A stretch of 64,000 nucleotides of DNA, taken from contig NZ_CP107880.1 in NCBI RefSeq assembly GCF_036013745.1, forward strand, positions 5,146,001 to 5,210,000, written 5' to 3'. Made by a program: the position numbers and the translations under genes. The DNA is from Streptomyces sp. NBC_00483. Lineage in GTDB: Bacteria > Actinomycetota > Actinomycetes > Streptomycetales > Streptomycetaceae. Shown piece after piece: positions 10,340 through 17,280 of the stretch; position 1 is the stretch's first letter, and every line of letters begins with the position of its first letter. The notes below the pieces were generated by a model. That model saw nothing but the letters and a program-made list of their open reading frames with translations. It was not told the origin of the DNA and searched no databases.

Positions 10340-10581
10340 CGGCGCTTCACCTCGTCGCGCAGGAGGCGGTCTAGGCGCGTCAGCAGGGCCTGGCGCCGGG
10401 CGAGGCGCTTGCAGCGCTTCTCGTGGAGCTTCCAGGACAGGCTGCCGATGAGGAAGACGCCGACGGCCAGCCGCCACACGCGGCTCCAGGCCGAGTAGCT
10501 CGGATCCGTCACCGCGGTGACGGTGACGACGAGCGCCGAGCCCCAAGCAAGGGCGTCCACCCACTTGCCCAAGCGTGGCAT
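10336..10581 (-). CDS. Small membrane protein (81 aa) with basic C-terminal helix
   Basis: Two predicted transmembrane helices (WVDALAWGSALVVTVTAV and VWRLAVGVFLIGSLSW) are followed by a strongly basic amphipathic helix (KLHEKRCKRLARRQALLTRL...RDEVKRR). ATG 10581 overlaps the preceding TGA by one base (TGATG). The function is unknown. Confidence 0.7.
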   Translation of the reverse strand: MPRLGKWVDALAWGSALVVTVTAVTDPSYSAWSRVWRLAVGVFLIGSLSWKLHEKRCKRLARRQALLTRLDRLLRDEVKRR

Positions 10582-10775
10582 CACTTGGGCCACCTCCCGC
10601 GGCGGTAGTCGCGCAGGGTCATGGCGATACCGGCGACGCCGCACGTCACACTGATGATGGCCACCGTGAGCTTCCAGGCCGGAAACTCGCGGTCCGTCAG
10701 GAGGTTCCCGATACTCAGGGCCATGCTCAGGGATACCGAGGCCACGAACACCGTGATCCGTGTACGCGGCTTCAC
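10581..10775 (-). CDS. Small membrane protein (64 aa)
   Basis: GTG 10775 overlaps the upstream stop as GTGA. The protein has two hydrophobic helices (ITVFVASVSLSMALSIG and LTVAIISVTCGVAGIAMTL) joined by a short polar loop, and it ends RDYRRGRWPK. The function is unknown. Two helices with a basic cytoplasmic tail fit a holin-like hairpin, but this is only a shape argument. Confidence 0.68.
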   Translation of the reverse strand: MKPRTRITVFVASVSLSMALSIGNLLTDREFPAWKLTVAIISVTCGVAGIAMTLRDYRRGRWPK

Positions 10776-10900
10776 TTGCGCCTCCGGAACATGTGGATGA
10801 CGACGCCGACCGCGATGGCGGTCCCCATGATCAGGACCACGAGCCCTTGGTCGTGCGTTAGGTCGGGCGGGATGTACCCGCTCGGGATGGACCCGCTCAC
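10772..10900 (-). CDS. Single-helix micropeptide (42 aa)
   Basis: GTG 10900 overlaps the preceding TGA as GTGA. The product has a polar N-terminus (SGSIPSGYIPPDLTHDQ), one transmembrane helix (GLVVLIMGTAIAVGVVIHMF) and the tail RRRK. It would be missed by gene callers with a 60-residue cut-off. Support comes from exact overlap with both neighbours and the same architecture (helix, then basic end) as the rest of the array. Confidence 0.65.
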   Translation of the reverse strand: MSGSIPSGYIPPDLTHDQGLVVLIMGTAIAVGVVIHMFRRRK

Positions 10901-11013
10901 TTGCGCCGCTCCCAGAAGTGGAGAAACGCGGCTGGACCGAAACAGATCCCTATGAACGTCAGATCGATCCACAAGGGGACGCCGTCGAGGTGCCCCCGCG
11001 CCAGGGGGATCAC
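10897..11013 (-). CDS. Single-helix micropeptide (38 aa)
   Basis: GTG 11013 overlaps the upstream TGA (GTGA) and its own TGA overlaps the next GTG. One hydrophobic stretch (VPLWIDLTFIGICFGPAAFL) is followed by HFWERRK. No family is recognised. The unbroken chain of overlapping start and stop codons is the main evidence that it is translated. Confidence 0.62.
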   Translation of the reverse strand: MIPLARGHLDGVPLWIDLTFIGICFGPAAFLHFWERRK

Positions 11014-11135
11014 TTGCCCTGCCAGTAGCGGTAGCCGAGGTAGGCGGCGAACACGACGATGATCGTGAGCAGCACCCAGCCGGGCAGCGGGTCACCGCCG
11101 TAGGAGTGGCCTCGGGCCAAGATCCGGGGGGTCAC
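11010..11135 (-). CDS. Single-helix micropeptide (41 aa), first gene of the array
   Basis: GTG 11135 is preceded by GGAGC at 7-11 bp, the only clear ribosome site in the array, so this is the likely entry point for translation of all seven genes. The product has one transmembrane helix (GWVLLTIIVVFAAYLGYRYW) and ends WQGK, coded GGCAAGTGA, whose last bases make the next start. The function is unknown. Confidence 0.65.
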   Translation of the reverse strand: MTPRILARGHSYGGDPLPGWVLLTIIVVFAAYLGYRYWQGK

Positions 11136-11328
11136 TGTCTTGCTCCGCTCGATTAGCCCCCCGGCTGTCGGTGTGCCCGGGGGACGCTAGGCGGCGGGCC
11201 GAGCGCGATGGAAATCGATCATGGGGTTCGTTGCGGGTCTCACACGCCGGGCCAACGTGCCTCCTGATGGCACGGAGATGGCACCAACTGGCACAGCCGC
11301 CCTTGGCCGCGAGCCGTCGAGGGTCTTG

Positions 11329-11345
11329 ATCCCTCCGCCTCCGCA
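11329..11345 (+). repeat. tRNA-Ser 3'-end copy, right end of possible element
   Basis: ATCCCTCCGCCTCCGCA is identical to the tRNA-Ser(GCT) 3' end at 8707. The preceding bases (TCGAGGGT) also match, but the T-loop differs at four positions. It is followed by the hairpin CCGAAGCCC/GGGCTTCGG (11347-11370), a plausible original tRNA terminator. No integrase remains between the copies, so this would be an old or trimmed insertion. Confidence 0.6.
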
Positions 11346-11457
11346 GCAAGGTCCGAAGCCCCGGTCCACCAGGGCCGGGCTTCGGTGCTTCCCGGGTGTG
11401 GCCGGCGACTGCCCCGCAGGGTGTTTTCGCAGGTCACGCGGGGTGGGGCAATCGGAT

Positions 11458-11486
11458 TTCACATGGCGGCGGCAGTCATGTAATGT
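11458..11486 (+). promoter_or_regulatory. Candidate vegetative promoter for tRNA-Arg
   Basis: TTCACA and TAATGT are separated by 17 bp and lie about 64 bp before the tRNA-Arg(ACG). The AT-rich run after it (acaaaaaaagaaaaaacaa) is unusual for this genome and fits a tRNA leader. This is a promoter inferred from sequence alone. Confidence 0.45.
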
Positions 11487-11549
11487 TCTTCTTGTCGCCG
11501 GGACGGGCCGAAAGGCCGGGAACGGAGACAACAAAAAAAGAAAAAACAA

Positions 11550-11622
11550 GCACTCGTAGCTTAACGGATAGAGCATCTGACTACGGATCAGAAGGTTGCA
11601 GGTTCGAATCCTGCCGAGTGCA
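11550..11622 (+). tRNA. tRNA-Arg (anticodon ACG), host of the AICE
   Basis: A 73-nt tRNA with acceptor GCACTCG/CGAGTGC, anticodon stem TCTGA/TCAGA with loop CTACGGA (anticodon ACG) and T-arm GCAGGTTCGAATCCTGC. The 3' half from the anticodon loop onward is the left copy of a 47-bp att repeat. The element therefore restores an intact tRNA on integration. Confidence 0.97.
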
Positions 11623-11627
11623 CACAG
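11581..11627 (+). repeat. attL: 47-bp direct repeat within tRNA-Arg
   Basis: These 47 bases, from the anticodon loop through the tRNA 3' end plus ACAG, are identical to 24597-24643. Flanking bases differ on both sides, which fixes the core limits. The adjacent int/xis genes show that this end is the integrase end of the element. Confidence 0.95.
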
Positions 11628-11630
11628 CTC

Positions 11631-11663
11631 AAAGGCCCCCTGGAGATTCTCCAGGGGGCCTTT
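11631..11663. terminator. Hairpin terminator just inside attL
   Basis: The stem AAAGGCCCCCTGGA (11631-11644) pairs with TCCAGGGGGCCTTT (11650-11663), leaving a 5-nt loop. It ends tRNA-Arg transcription from the left and may also end int transcription from the right. The element brings its own hairpin; the chromosomal one remains at attR. Confidence 0.85.
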
Positions 11664-11703
11664 GACATCAGCGGGTGACATCAACGCGGCCGGAAAGCCG
11701 CTC

Positions 11704-12978
11704 CTAGTCGCCCTTCTCCTCCCCCTCCGGCTCCTCCTCGGGGTCGTCGAGATTGAGCGCGTCGTCCATGCGCTCCGCTGCGGCCCGCAGCGTCGTGTCC
11801 ATCACGTGCGCGTAGGTGTCGAGCGTCATCGTGATCGTGCTGTGCCCGAGCGTCTCCATGATCGTGCGGGCATCGACCCCCTGCGCGAGCAGGAGCGAGG
11901 CGCAGGTGTGGCGCAGGTCGTGCACGCGCACGCGCCGCAGCTTCGCGTCCCGGCACAGGATGGTGAGCATGCGGTTCATGCTCCGCGGGTCGGTCACACG
12001 TCCCGTGACCGTGGTGAAGATCAGGCCGTCCGGCTGACCCGGCGCAGGCTGCCACTTCTTCCCTGCGACCTTGCGTTCCCGATCCTGTTGGTCGCGGTGC
12101 TGGGTGAGCGCCCGCACGAGATGCCGGGGCATCGGCACCGTACGGATGGACCGAGTGGTCTTGGGCGTCCCGAAGAGCAGTTCCCGCCGGATGCGCTGCA
12201 CGTTGCGCCGCACCCGGAGTTGGCCGTTCGCGAGGTCGACGTCCGACCAGGTGAGCGCGAGAGCCTCGCCGCGGCGCAGGCCCGTGGAGACGAGCAGGAG
12301 CCACAGGGCGTACAGACGGTGGGGCCGCGCGGTCTTGAGCAGAAGCCGTACTTCGGCGGGGTCCAACGGACGTACCTCCTTGGGCGTGACGGTGGGCGTT
12401 TCGACGATGCGGGCGACGTTGCGCGCGATCAGCTCCTCGCGCATTGCCTGTTGCAGTGCGGACCGCAGGACCGCGTGGATGTACTGCACGGTTCGCGCGG
12501 AGGGAAGACGCTTGCAGCAGCGACCAACGGCGCAGCACGCGCGCTTCTCCTTGGGGCGCTCGCGGTCCGCGCCGCGCAGGCAGCACAGGCAGGAGTTCTT
12601 GAACGTCGCGAGGAAGCGGCGGATGTCCGCTGGCGACAGCCGGTTCAGCCGCTTCTTGTCGAGTGCCGGCCGGATGTAGAGGCGGGTCAACCCCTCGTAG
12701 CTGTTCAGAGTCGAGGGCTTGAGCCGCTCCGGAGCGATGGTGGCGAGCCAGTACGTCAGGTAGTCGCCAAAGGCCATCGTCGACGACGCAGCAGGGATGC
12801 CCTGACGGGTCTTCTCCTGCAACTCCGTGAGCTTGTCGGCCACATCCTCGCGAGTCTTGCCGTAGACGAACTTCCGTGTCCGCGTCCCGTCGGGTCGGTA
12901 GACGTAGGCGGCGGCTTGGAAGCGTCCGTCCTTGCGTTTCGTGATGGTTCCTTCGCCGTTGGCGCGTCGCTTGGCCAT
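11704..12978 (-). CDS. int: Tyrosine recombinase / integrase of AICE-1
   Basis: The 424-residue site-specific recombinase integrates and excises the element at tRNA-Arg. An N-terminal arm-binding domain (FVYGKTREDVADKLTELQ) and a SAM-like core-binding domain (about 65-190) precede the catalytic domain. Catalytic residues are Arg in LVSTGLRRGEALAL, His and Arg in VRVHDLRHTCASLLL, His in METLGHSTITMT, and Tyr in LDTYAHVMD. A cysteine-rich insertion (SCLCCLRG...RACCAVGRCCKR, near residues 128-158) interrupts the core-binding domain and could bind zinc. Its ATG overlaps the xis stop (TGATG), so the two are coupled. It ends 76 bp from attL. Confidence 0.95.
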   Translation of the reverse strand: MAKRRANGEGTITKRKDGRFQAAAYVYRPDGTRTRKFVYGKTREDVADKLTELQEKTRQGIPAASSTMAFGDYLTYWLATIAPERLKPSTLNSYEGLTRLYIRPALDKKRLNRLSPADIRRFLATFKNSCLCCLRGADRERPKEKRACCAVGRCCKRLPSARTVQYIHAVLRSALQQAMREELIARNVARIVETPTVTPKEVRPLDPAEVRLLLKTARPHRLYALWLLLVSTGLRRGEALALTWSDVDLANGQLRVRRNVQRIRRELLFGTPKTTRSIRTVPMPRHLVRALTQHRDQQDRERKVAGKKWQPAPGQPDGLIFTTVTGRVTDPRSMNRMLTILCRDAKLRRVRVHDLRHTCASLLLAQGVDARTIMETLGHSTITMTLDTYAHVMDTTLRAAAERMDDALNLDDPEEEPEGEEKGD

Positions 12979-13175
12979 CAGGCAACTTCCTCCAATCGGC
13001 CGCGCATGTACGCGCGGACGCTGTCGACCGGGATGCGGCGGGACCGCCCGATCGTGATGCTGGGGAGTTCGTTCGAGCGGATGAGGTCGTAGACCTTGAA
13101 GCGGCTGAGGCGCAGGGCCTTCATGACCTCAGGGACGGTCAAGGCCTCGGGAGTTGTGTCTTCGACGATGAGCAC
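12978..13175 (-). CDS. xis: Excisionase (AlpA/MerR-like HTH)
   Basis: The 65-residue winged-helix DNA-binding protein starts at GTG 13175 (VLIVEDTTPEALTVPEVMKA). The core LTVPEVMKALRLSRFKVYDLIRS followed by LPSITIGRSRRIPVDSVRAYM is the HTH_17/excisionase family signature. It overlaps int by one base. Its role is to bend attachment-site DNA and direct recombination towards excision. Confidence 0.9.
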   Translation of the reverse strand: MLIVEDTTPEALTVPEVMKALRLSRFKVYDLIRSNELPSITIGRSRRIPVDSVRAYMRGRLEEVA

Positions 13176-13260
13176 GTGGCTGCCTCCAGGAGTGGCAGAG
13201 CCTGCGAGTGAGGGTGGTTCGCGGAGCTAGAGCCCGTGTGTGTCCGAGGTGGGGATTTCT

Positions 13261-13480
13261 GCGTCATCGCGTCACCTGCGTCACTGTCGGGTTCTGACCT
13301 GCGGTTTTGGGGTGACGCAGACGTTTGGGGGCGCGTCATCGGTGACGCAAGAGCTTCTGTCGCCGGTGATGCGGGGTGACGCGGGTGACGAACGGTGACG
13401 CAGGATTTGCGGTCTGCGTCACCGCTGTTGTGGCAGGTCAGGGGTCGTTTTCCGTCCCGTGGTGACGCAGGTGACGCAGC
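13261..13480. repeat. GTGACGC iteron-like cluster, candidate replication origin
   Basis: GTGACGC occurs exactly at 13312, 13342, 13376, 13395, 13462 and 13471, and inverted (GCGTCAC) at 13269, 13278 and 13416. Four more one-mismatch copies lie at 13261, 13333, 13366 and 13385. Most read GGTGACGCAG. The cluster fills the 500-bp gap between xis and the replication genes, where no gene is visible. Iterons at this place would fit a binding site for the Prim-Pol/ATPase replication system or for Xis/Int. Confidence 0.65.
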
Positions 13481-13609
13481 GTCTCTCTACTTAGGAAAAG
13501 AGAGGGAGGGGTGTCTGTTGGTAGTGCGCGGCTCTCGCGCGCGAAAGCGAAGGGCGAAGAAGGAGCCGCTTCGCGGCACGACCTTTGGGCGGCGGCGAGC
13601 CGCCGAACT

Positions 13610-13647
13610 GCAAGAAGAGCACTACCGGCGCGGCGTGCTCTTCTTGC
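13610..13647. terminator. Hairpin after the replication operon
   Basis: GCAAGAAGAGCAC (13610-13622) and GTGCTCTTCTTGC (13635-13647) form a perfect 13-bp stem with a 12-nt loop. The hairpin sits 30 bp beyond the stop of the leftward ATPase gene and separates it from the iteron region. Confidence 0.75.
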
Positions 13648-13676
13648 TCGTGAGGGCCGGCCGCTGCTGCCGCAAG

Positions 13677-15152
13677 TCAGAACACCTGCTCCTGCTCGGG
13701 CATGAGTGATGCCGGCGGGCGGCTCAGCTCGATGTAGCGGGCGGTCTTGGTGCGGCCCCAGTCGATGAACACGCCGCGGGCGGCGAGGGTGGGCTGAAGC
13801 CGCTTGAGACGGTCGGAGAGCACCTTGCCCGTGGTCGGCCAGCCCTTGGGCAGGGGACGGCAGTCCTCCCCGACGTAGAGACGGGTGAGGCCGTACAGCC
13901 ACTCGGCCGAGGTCATGCGTTCCTCGGTGCCCGGCGCGATGCCGGCGGCGTGCTGAAGGACGGTCTGCGCCAGCAGGTCGCCCTCAATCACATCGTCGTT
14001 CAGTTCGTCGAGGCTGGCCCGGTACGCGCGGAGCGTTCCGAACCCGGTGGCCGCATCGAGCTGCGCGCACAGGTGCGCGAAGTCCGCCATGCGCAGGTCG
14101 GTGGGGATCTCCGCATCGGCCGCGCGGACCTTCACGGTGAGGTCGAGGAGCGAGCCGAGGACGACGGGCAGGATCTCCTCGTACTCCGCCCACAGTTCCG
14201 CCTCGGTCCTGCGCACCTTGGGCCGCTCCAGACGGAGCGGCAGGAGCCGTTCGGCGAGGTCGGGGCGGATGACGCCCACGTCGATGCCGGTCATGAGCAG
14301 GGGGCGCCGGTAGCCGGTGCGGAAGACGTCCCCGTCGGTGAACAGGGCACGCTTGACGTCCTCGGCGCCGGTGACGATGCAGCACATCGCATCCGCCAGG
14401 TCCGGCGTCAGGTGGGAAAGGTTGTCCAGGGCGGTGACCCACCCCGCGGCCACGGCCGCGATCAGATTCGCCTCGTCCTTGGGGGCGCGGCGCAGGTCGC
14501 CGCTCATGCCCTCGATGATCCGCACGAGCATGCGCCCGCCGGTGGACTTTCCCGCGCCCTGTGGCCCGGTGAGGAACGGTGCGGGCACGGGAACGGACGG
14601 TCCGAGGCAGCCGATGAGCCAGGCGAGGGCCAGGCATTCGGTCTCTGCGCCGGCGAAGTTGCACAGGCGCATCAGCAGGTCGATGCCCTTGCCGGCGGTG
14701 TCCTTGGCGGGCATCGGGAGTTCGCCGGTGAGTTGGGTGCGTCGCCAGCAGACCTCGCGGGGGTCGGGCACGGTGATGTCCCAGCCGGTGGCGTGGATGC
14801 GGACCGACTGCCCGTCGTCGCGTCCCAGGTCCAACCAGGTCGCGCCGTCGAATCCGGGGGCGACCCGGATGTGCACAGCCTGCGTGTCCTCGGTCAGTGC
14901 GAGGGCTTCGATCAGGTCCAACGCCTCTTTGAGCGCGGTGCCGTTGAAGACGCCGCATCCGTCTCGGAACAGTCCGACCATGAGTTCTTGGCGGTGGCTT
15001 CCCGTGGTGCCCTGGGAGCGGATCGGGCGGGCGACGGGGTGGCCCTTCTTCTGGGCGTAGACGGTGCCGTCGGGGGTGCGGAAGTAGCGGAAGTGGTCTT
15101 GGGCGTAGTCGGCGATGATCTCGCGGGCCGGGGTCTTGTCGTCGTCGGACAT
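13677..15152 (-). CDS. AICE replication ATPase (D5/helicase-like)
   Basis: The 491-residue protein begins MSDDDKTPAREIIADYAQDH at ATG 15152, 2 bp after the Prim-Pol stop. An N-terminal substrate domain (about 1-180) is followed by a P-loop NTPase: Walker A in LTGPQGAGKSTGGRM near residue 207, then VTALDNLSHL (Walker B-like DN). A C-terminal winged-helix segment resembles phage D5-type helicases (GWPTTGKVLSDRLKRLQPTLAARGV). It is presumably the helicase partner of the adjacent primase-polymerase for autonomous replication after excision. A frame extension to 15275 lies inside the Prim-Pol gene and is not used. Confidence 0.82.
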   Translation of the reverse strand: MSDDDKTPAREIIADYAQDHFRYFRTPDGTVYAQKKGHPVARPIRSQGTTGSHRQELMVGLFRDGCGVFNGTALKEALDLIEALALTEDTQAVHIRVAPGFDGATWLDLGRDDGQSVRIHATGWDITVPDPREVCWRRTQLTGELPMPAKDTAGKGIDLLMRLCNFAGAETECLALAWLIGCLGPSVPVPAPFLTGPQGAGKSTGGRMLVRIIEGMSGDLRRAPKDEANLIAAVAAGWVTALDNLSHLTPDLADAMCCIVTGAEDVKRALFTDGDVFRTGYRRPLLMTGIDVGVIRPDLAERLLPLRLERPKVRRTEAELWAEYEEILPVVLGSLLDLTVKVRAADAEIPTDLRMADFAHLCAQLDAATGFGTLRAYRASLDELNDDVIEGDLLAQTVLQHAAGIAPGTEERMTSAEWLYGLTRLYVGEDCRPLPKGWPTTGKVLSDRLKRLQPTLAARGVFIDWGRTKTARYIELSRPPASLMPEQEQVF

Positions 15153-15154
15153 GG

Positions 15155-16042
15155 TCACAGTCCCAACCTGGTACGGGCGTTGGTCCACGCCTCCGTGCAG
15201 TGCCGTGCCGTTTCGCCCTTGGCCTGCGCAACCGTGAACAGCCGCGTGACATGGGTGTCGGTGAGGCAGCCGCACCGGCCGTGCGTGGACAGCACGGCGA
15301 GGAACGTGGCGTAGACGGTCGCGTGCACGCCGCTGATGGCGTCGCTGATCTGCTGCTCAGCCATGGCGATACCGCGCTCCAGGAACGCCGGTGTGCGGTG
15401 CCGGCACTGCCCGATCCCGGCCGCGGAGGGCACGGTGACGGCCTGAGGTGCGGGTCGGATCGTGGCGGGTCCCTTCACGACCAGCTCCCGTACGGCATCG
15501 GGCAGGGGCGTCATGATGCCAGTGCCGAAGCCGAGCCAACGGGCGTAGGACATCGTGGACTTGATGTCCACGCCGGGCCGTACAGCGTTGGCGGACTGCA
15601 TGCGCCCGAGGTAGAGCCAGTGCTCCCCGCGGGTGGTCGGCACGGTGCAGGTGGCCGGCAGGTTCTCGCGAGCCCACGTCACCGCGTCGGCGTCGTCGAG
15701 GTCGACGACGGTCAGCCCCGCCCCTCCGGGGTGGTAGGCGACCGCGCTCGCGCGACGCCATACATGGCGCCATGCAAGGGACTTGATGACGTCCGGGTCG
15801 GTGGTCGCGGCGGCCCATGCGTGGCAGGGGCCGGGGCAGACGCACGGACCGGGGTTCTTCATGTTCGGCCGGCCGCCGCACACGTTGCCCGCGCAGCGGC
15901 GGCAGTTGCCGAACGGCACCTTCCCAGCCCGCAACGGCAGGACCGGAACGCCGGATGCGGCGAGGTCCAAGGCAGTGCGCCGGTGCTCGTTCAGGCCGTC
16001 ACCGCGGGCAGGCTCTCGCCGGATGTCGGCAGGTTGCGTCAT
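15155..16042 (-). CDS. Bifunctional DNA primase/polymerase (Prim-Pol) of AICE-1
   Basis: The 295-residue protein starts at ATG 16042, with GGAGGAA 9-15 bp upstream. The Prim-Pol core has the metal-binding acidic motif GLTVVDLDDADAV, the following PTTRGEHWLYLG motif and VDIKSTMSYARWLGFGTGI. A cysteine cluster (CRRCAGNVCGG...CVCPGPCHAW, residues 48-77) forms a likely zinc element. These are features of the AICE replication protein class called RepAM/Prim-Pol, which primes and extends at the element origin. It forms an operon with the downstream ATPase. Confidence 0.9.
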   Translation of the reverse strand: MTQPADIRREPARGDGLNEHRRTALDLAASGVPVLPLRAGKVPFGNCRRCAGNVCGGRPNMKNPGPCVCPGPCHAWAAATTDPDVIKSLAWRHVWRRASAVAYHPGGAGLTVVDLDDADAVTWARENLPATCTVPTTRGEHWLYLGRMQSANAVRPGVDIKSTMSYARWLGFGTGIMTPLPDAVRELVVKGPATIRPAPQAVTVPSAAGIGQCRHRTPAFLERGIAMAEQQISDAISGVHATVYATFLAVLSTHGRCGCLTDTHVTRLFTVAQAKGETARHCTEAWTNARTRLGL

Positions 16043-16132
16043 GCTGGATTCCTCCAGTTCGTTAACGGCGTGCTGGATCACAAGGGCGGCCCCGCGACTT
16101 TGGCGAGACGTAGGGGGCCGCCCTTGGCGTAG

Positions 16133-16636
16133 CTAGCCGCAGGTGCAGTCGGGGCGTTCGCTGGAGCCGTCGGCGCCGCATCCGCAGCAGTGCGGGTAGA
16201 CCTCGCCGCTGTCCTGCTCCGCCTCGCAGGTGGGGCAGTCGTCGGCCTCCTCGTACGGTTCGTCGTCGAGGCCGTAGCCCTGCGCGCCGATGGGGCTCAG
16301 CGCGCCGTGGGCCTGTTCGAGGGCGGCATACAGCGCGTCCGCGGCGATGACCGCGGCGTCCGTGGCGCTGCGCAGCATGGCGATGCGGGTTTCCAGGGAG
16401 TCGGTGCCCTGGTCGCTGTACAGGGCGCCCTGCTCGTGCTGTCGGTCGATGAATCCCGTGATCTGGCGCAGCGCCTGAGGAAGCCGCATCGCCAGCATGG
16501 AGAGGTTGCCGACGGTGCTGTACGCGTCACCGGGGAAGGCCAGTCCGCTGGCCCACGGGAGGGTGGCGTAGTTGAGGTCGCGGACCGTTTCAGCGGCCCG
16601 GTCCGCCAGCTCGACCGGGGTCGGGTGCGTGGTCAT
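16133..16636 (-). CDS. AICE protein of unknown function with Cys-rich C-terminus (167 aa)
   Basis: The first 120 residues look helical (TPVELADRAAETVRDL through ALYAALEQAHGAL). The end is cysteine-rich (CPTCEAEQDSGEV then HCCGCGADGSSERPDCTCG), with eight cysteines and a histidine fit to bind zinc. The gene lies between the replication pair and a membrane-protein gene, reading the same way. No family is recognised. Confidence 0.75.
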   Translation of the reverse strand: MTTHPTPVELADRAAETVRDLNYATLPWASGLAFPGDAYSTVGNLSMLAMRLPQALRQITGFIDRQHEQGALYSDQGTDSLETRIAMLRSATDAAVIAADALYAALEQAHGALSPIGAQGYGLDDEPYEEADDCPTCEAEQDSGEVYPHCCGCGADGSSERPDCTCG

Positions 16637-16648
16637 GAAGGTCCCTTC

Positions 16649-17095
16649 TCAGCTGTGGAAGTGGTTGCGCTTGATGACGGCCTTGCGGATGTTGACGACC
16701 GTGCCGCTGCCTCCACCGCGGGATGGGCCGAAGACCATGGCGGCGATGGAGCCGCCGAAGATGACCGCGGCCAGAATCATCAGTTGGTGGATGAGGGCGG
16801 CGAGCGCGGCGATGAAGGTGGCGGCGAGCGCGAGCCCGCCGCACACGCCGGCGAACCCGACGCCGGTGAGCGCTATGTTCACCGCCGTACGCGACACCGG
16901 CCGCGCCGTCGGCGCCGCGGGCGCCGGGGCGGGGGCGAGGCTGTAGCCGGTGATGACGCGGCCGTCGGGCAGGACGACCGACTGCACGGCGGACGCCGCC
17001 GGCTGTACGGCCGGCGCGGGGGCCGGGTGTGTGGGCGCGAGGGGGATCGGGTGGTGGATTTCGAGGGCGGCGGTGGGCCGCTCGGGGTGCTCCAT
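16649..17095 (-). CDS. AICE membrane protein (148 aa)
   Basis: A Pro/Ala-rich N-terminal half (residues 1-70) is followed by two transmembrane helices (INIALTGVGFAGVCGGLALAA-like and LIHQLMILAAVIFGGSIAAMV) and a basic tail. It sits 12 bp before the Cys-rich gene and directly after the TGTCAGG repeat region, downstream of traB. A spread-type role in plasmid transfer is plausible but not shown. Confidence 0.72.
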   Translation of the reverse strand: MEHPERPTAALEIHHPIPLAPTHPAPAPAVQPAASAVQSVVLPDGRVITGYSLAPAPAPAAPTARPVSRTAVNIALTGVGFAGVCGGLALAATFIAALAALIHQLMILAAVIFGGSIAAMVFGPSRGGGSGTVVNIRKAVIKRNHFHS

Positions 17096-17160
17096 GCGGG
17101 CTCCCGGTTCCGGGCGCGCGGGCCCGCACCCACGAGGGTGTGAGCGTGCGCGCGTGTGGG

Positions 17161-17280
17161 TGTCAGGCAGGCGTCAGGCGCTGTCAGCGGGTGGCGTCAC
17201 GCGTTACTGACAGCGCCTGTGCCTAGGGGTTTTGGTGTCAGACCGCCGTGACGGTGTCAGGCGGTGTCAGGTGTCAGGCG
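17161..17280. repeat. TGTCAGG repeat region, candidate clt/TRS locus next to traB
   Basis: GTCAGGCG occurs at 17173, 17256 and 17273, with one-base variants at 17163 (GTCAGGCA) and 17266 (GTCAGGTG) and further TGTCAG copies at 17082-17241. A perfect 13-bp inverted repeat, CAGGCGCTGTCAG (17175-17187) with CTGACAGCGCCTG (17207-17219), lies in the middle. In Streptomyces plasmids TraB recognises clustered 8-bp repeats (TRS) in clt, usually near traB. The repeats here run into the last codons of this traB. Confidence 0.6.

Noticed and set aside
13261..13480. CRISPR array reading of the GTGACGC repeats
   Set aside because: Units are 7-10 bp, in both orientations and unevenly spaced, with no spacers of constant length and no cas genes.
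17161..17280. Terminator reading of the 13-bp inverted repeat in the TGTCAGG region
   Set aside because: The 19-nt loop, lack of a U-run and the many extra direct copies of the same word fit a protein-binding cluster better.
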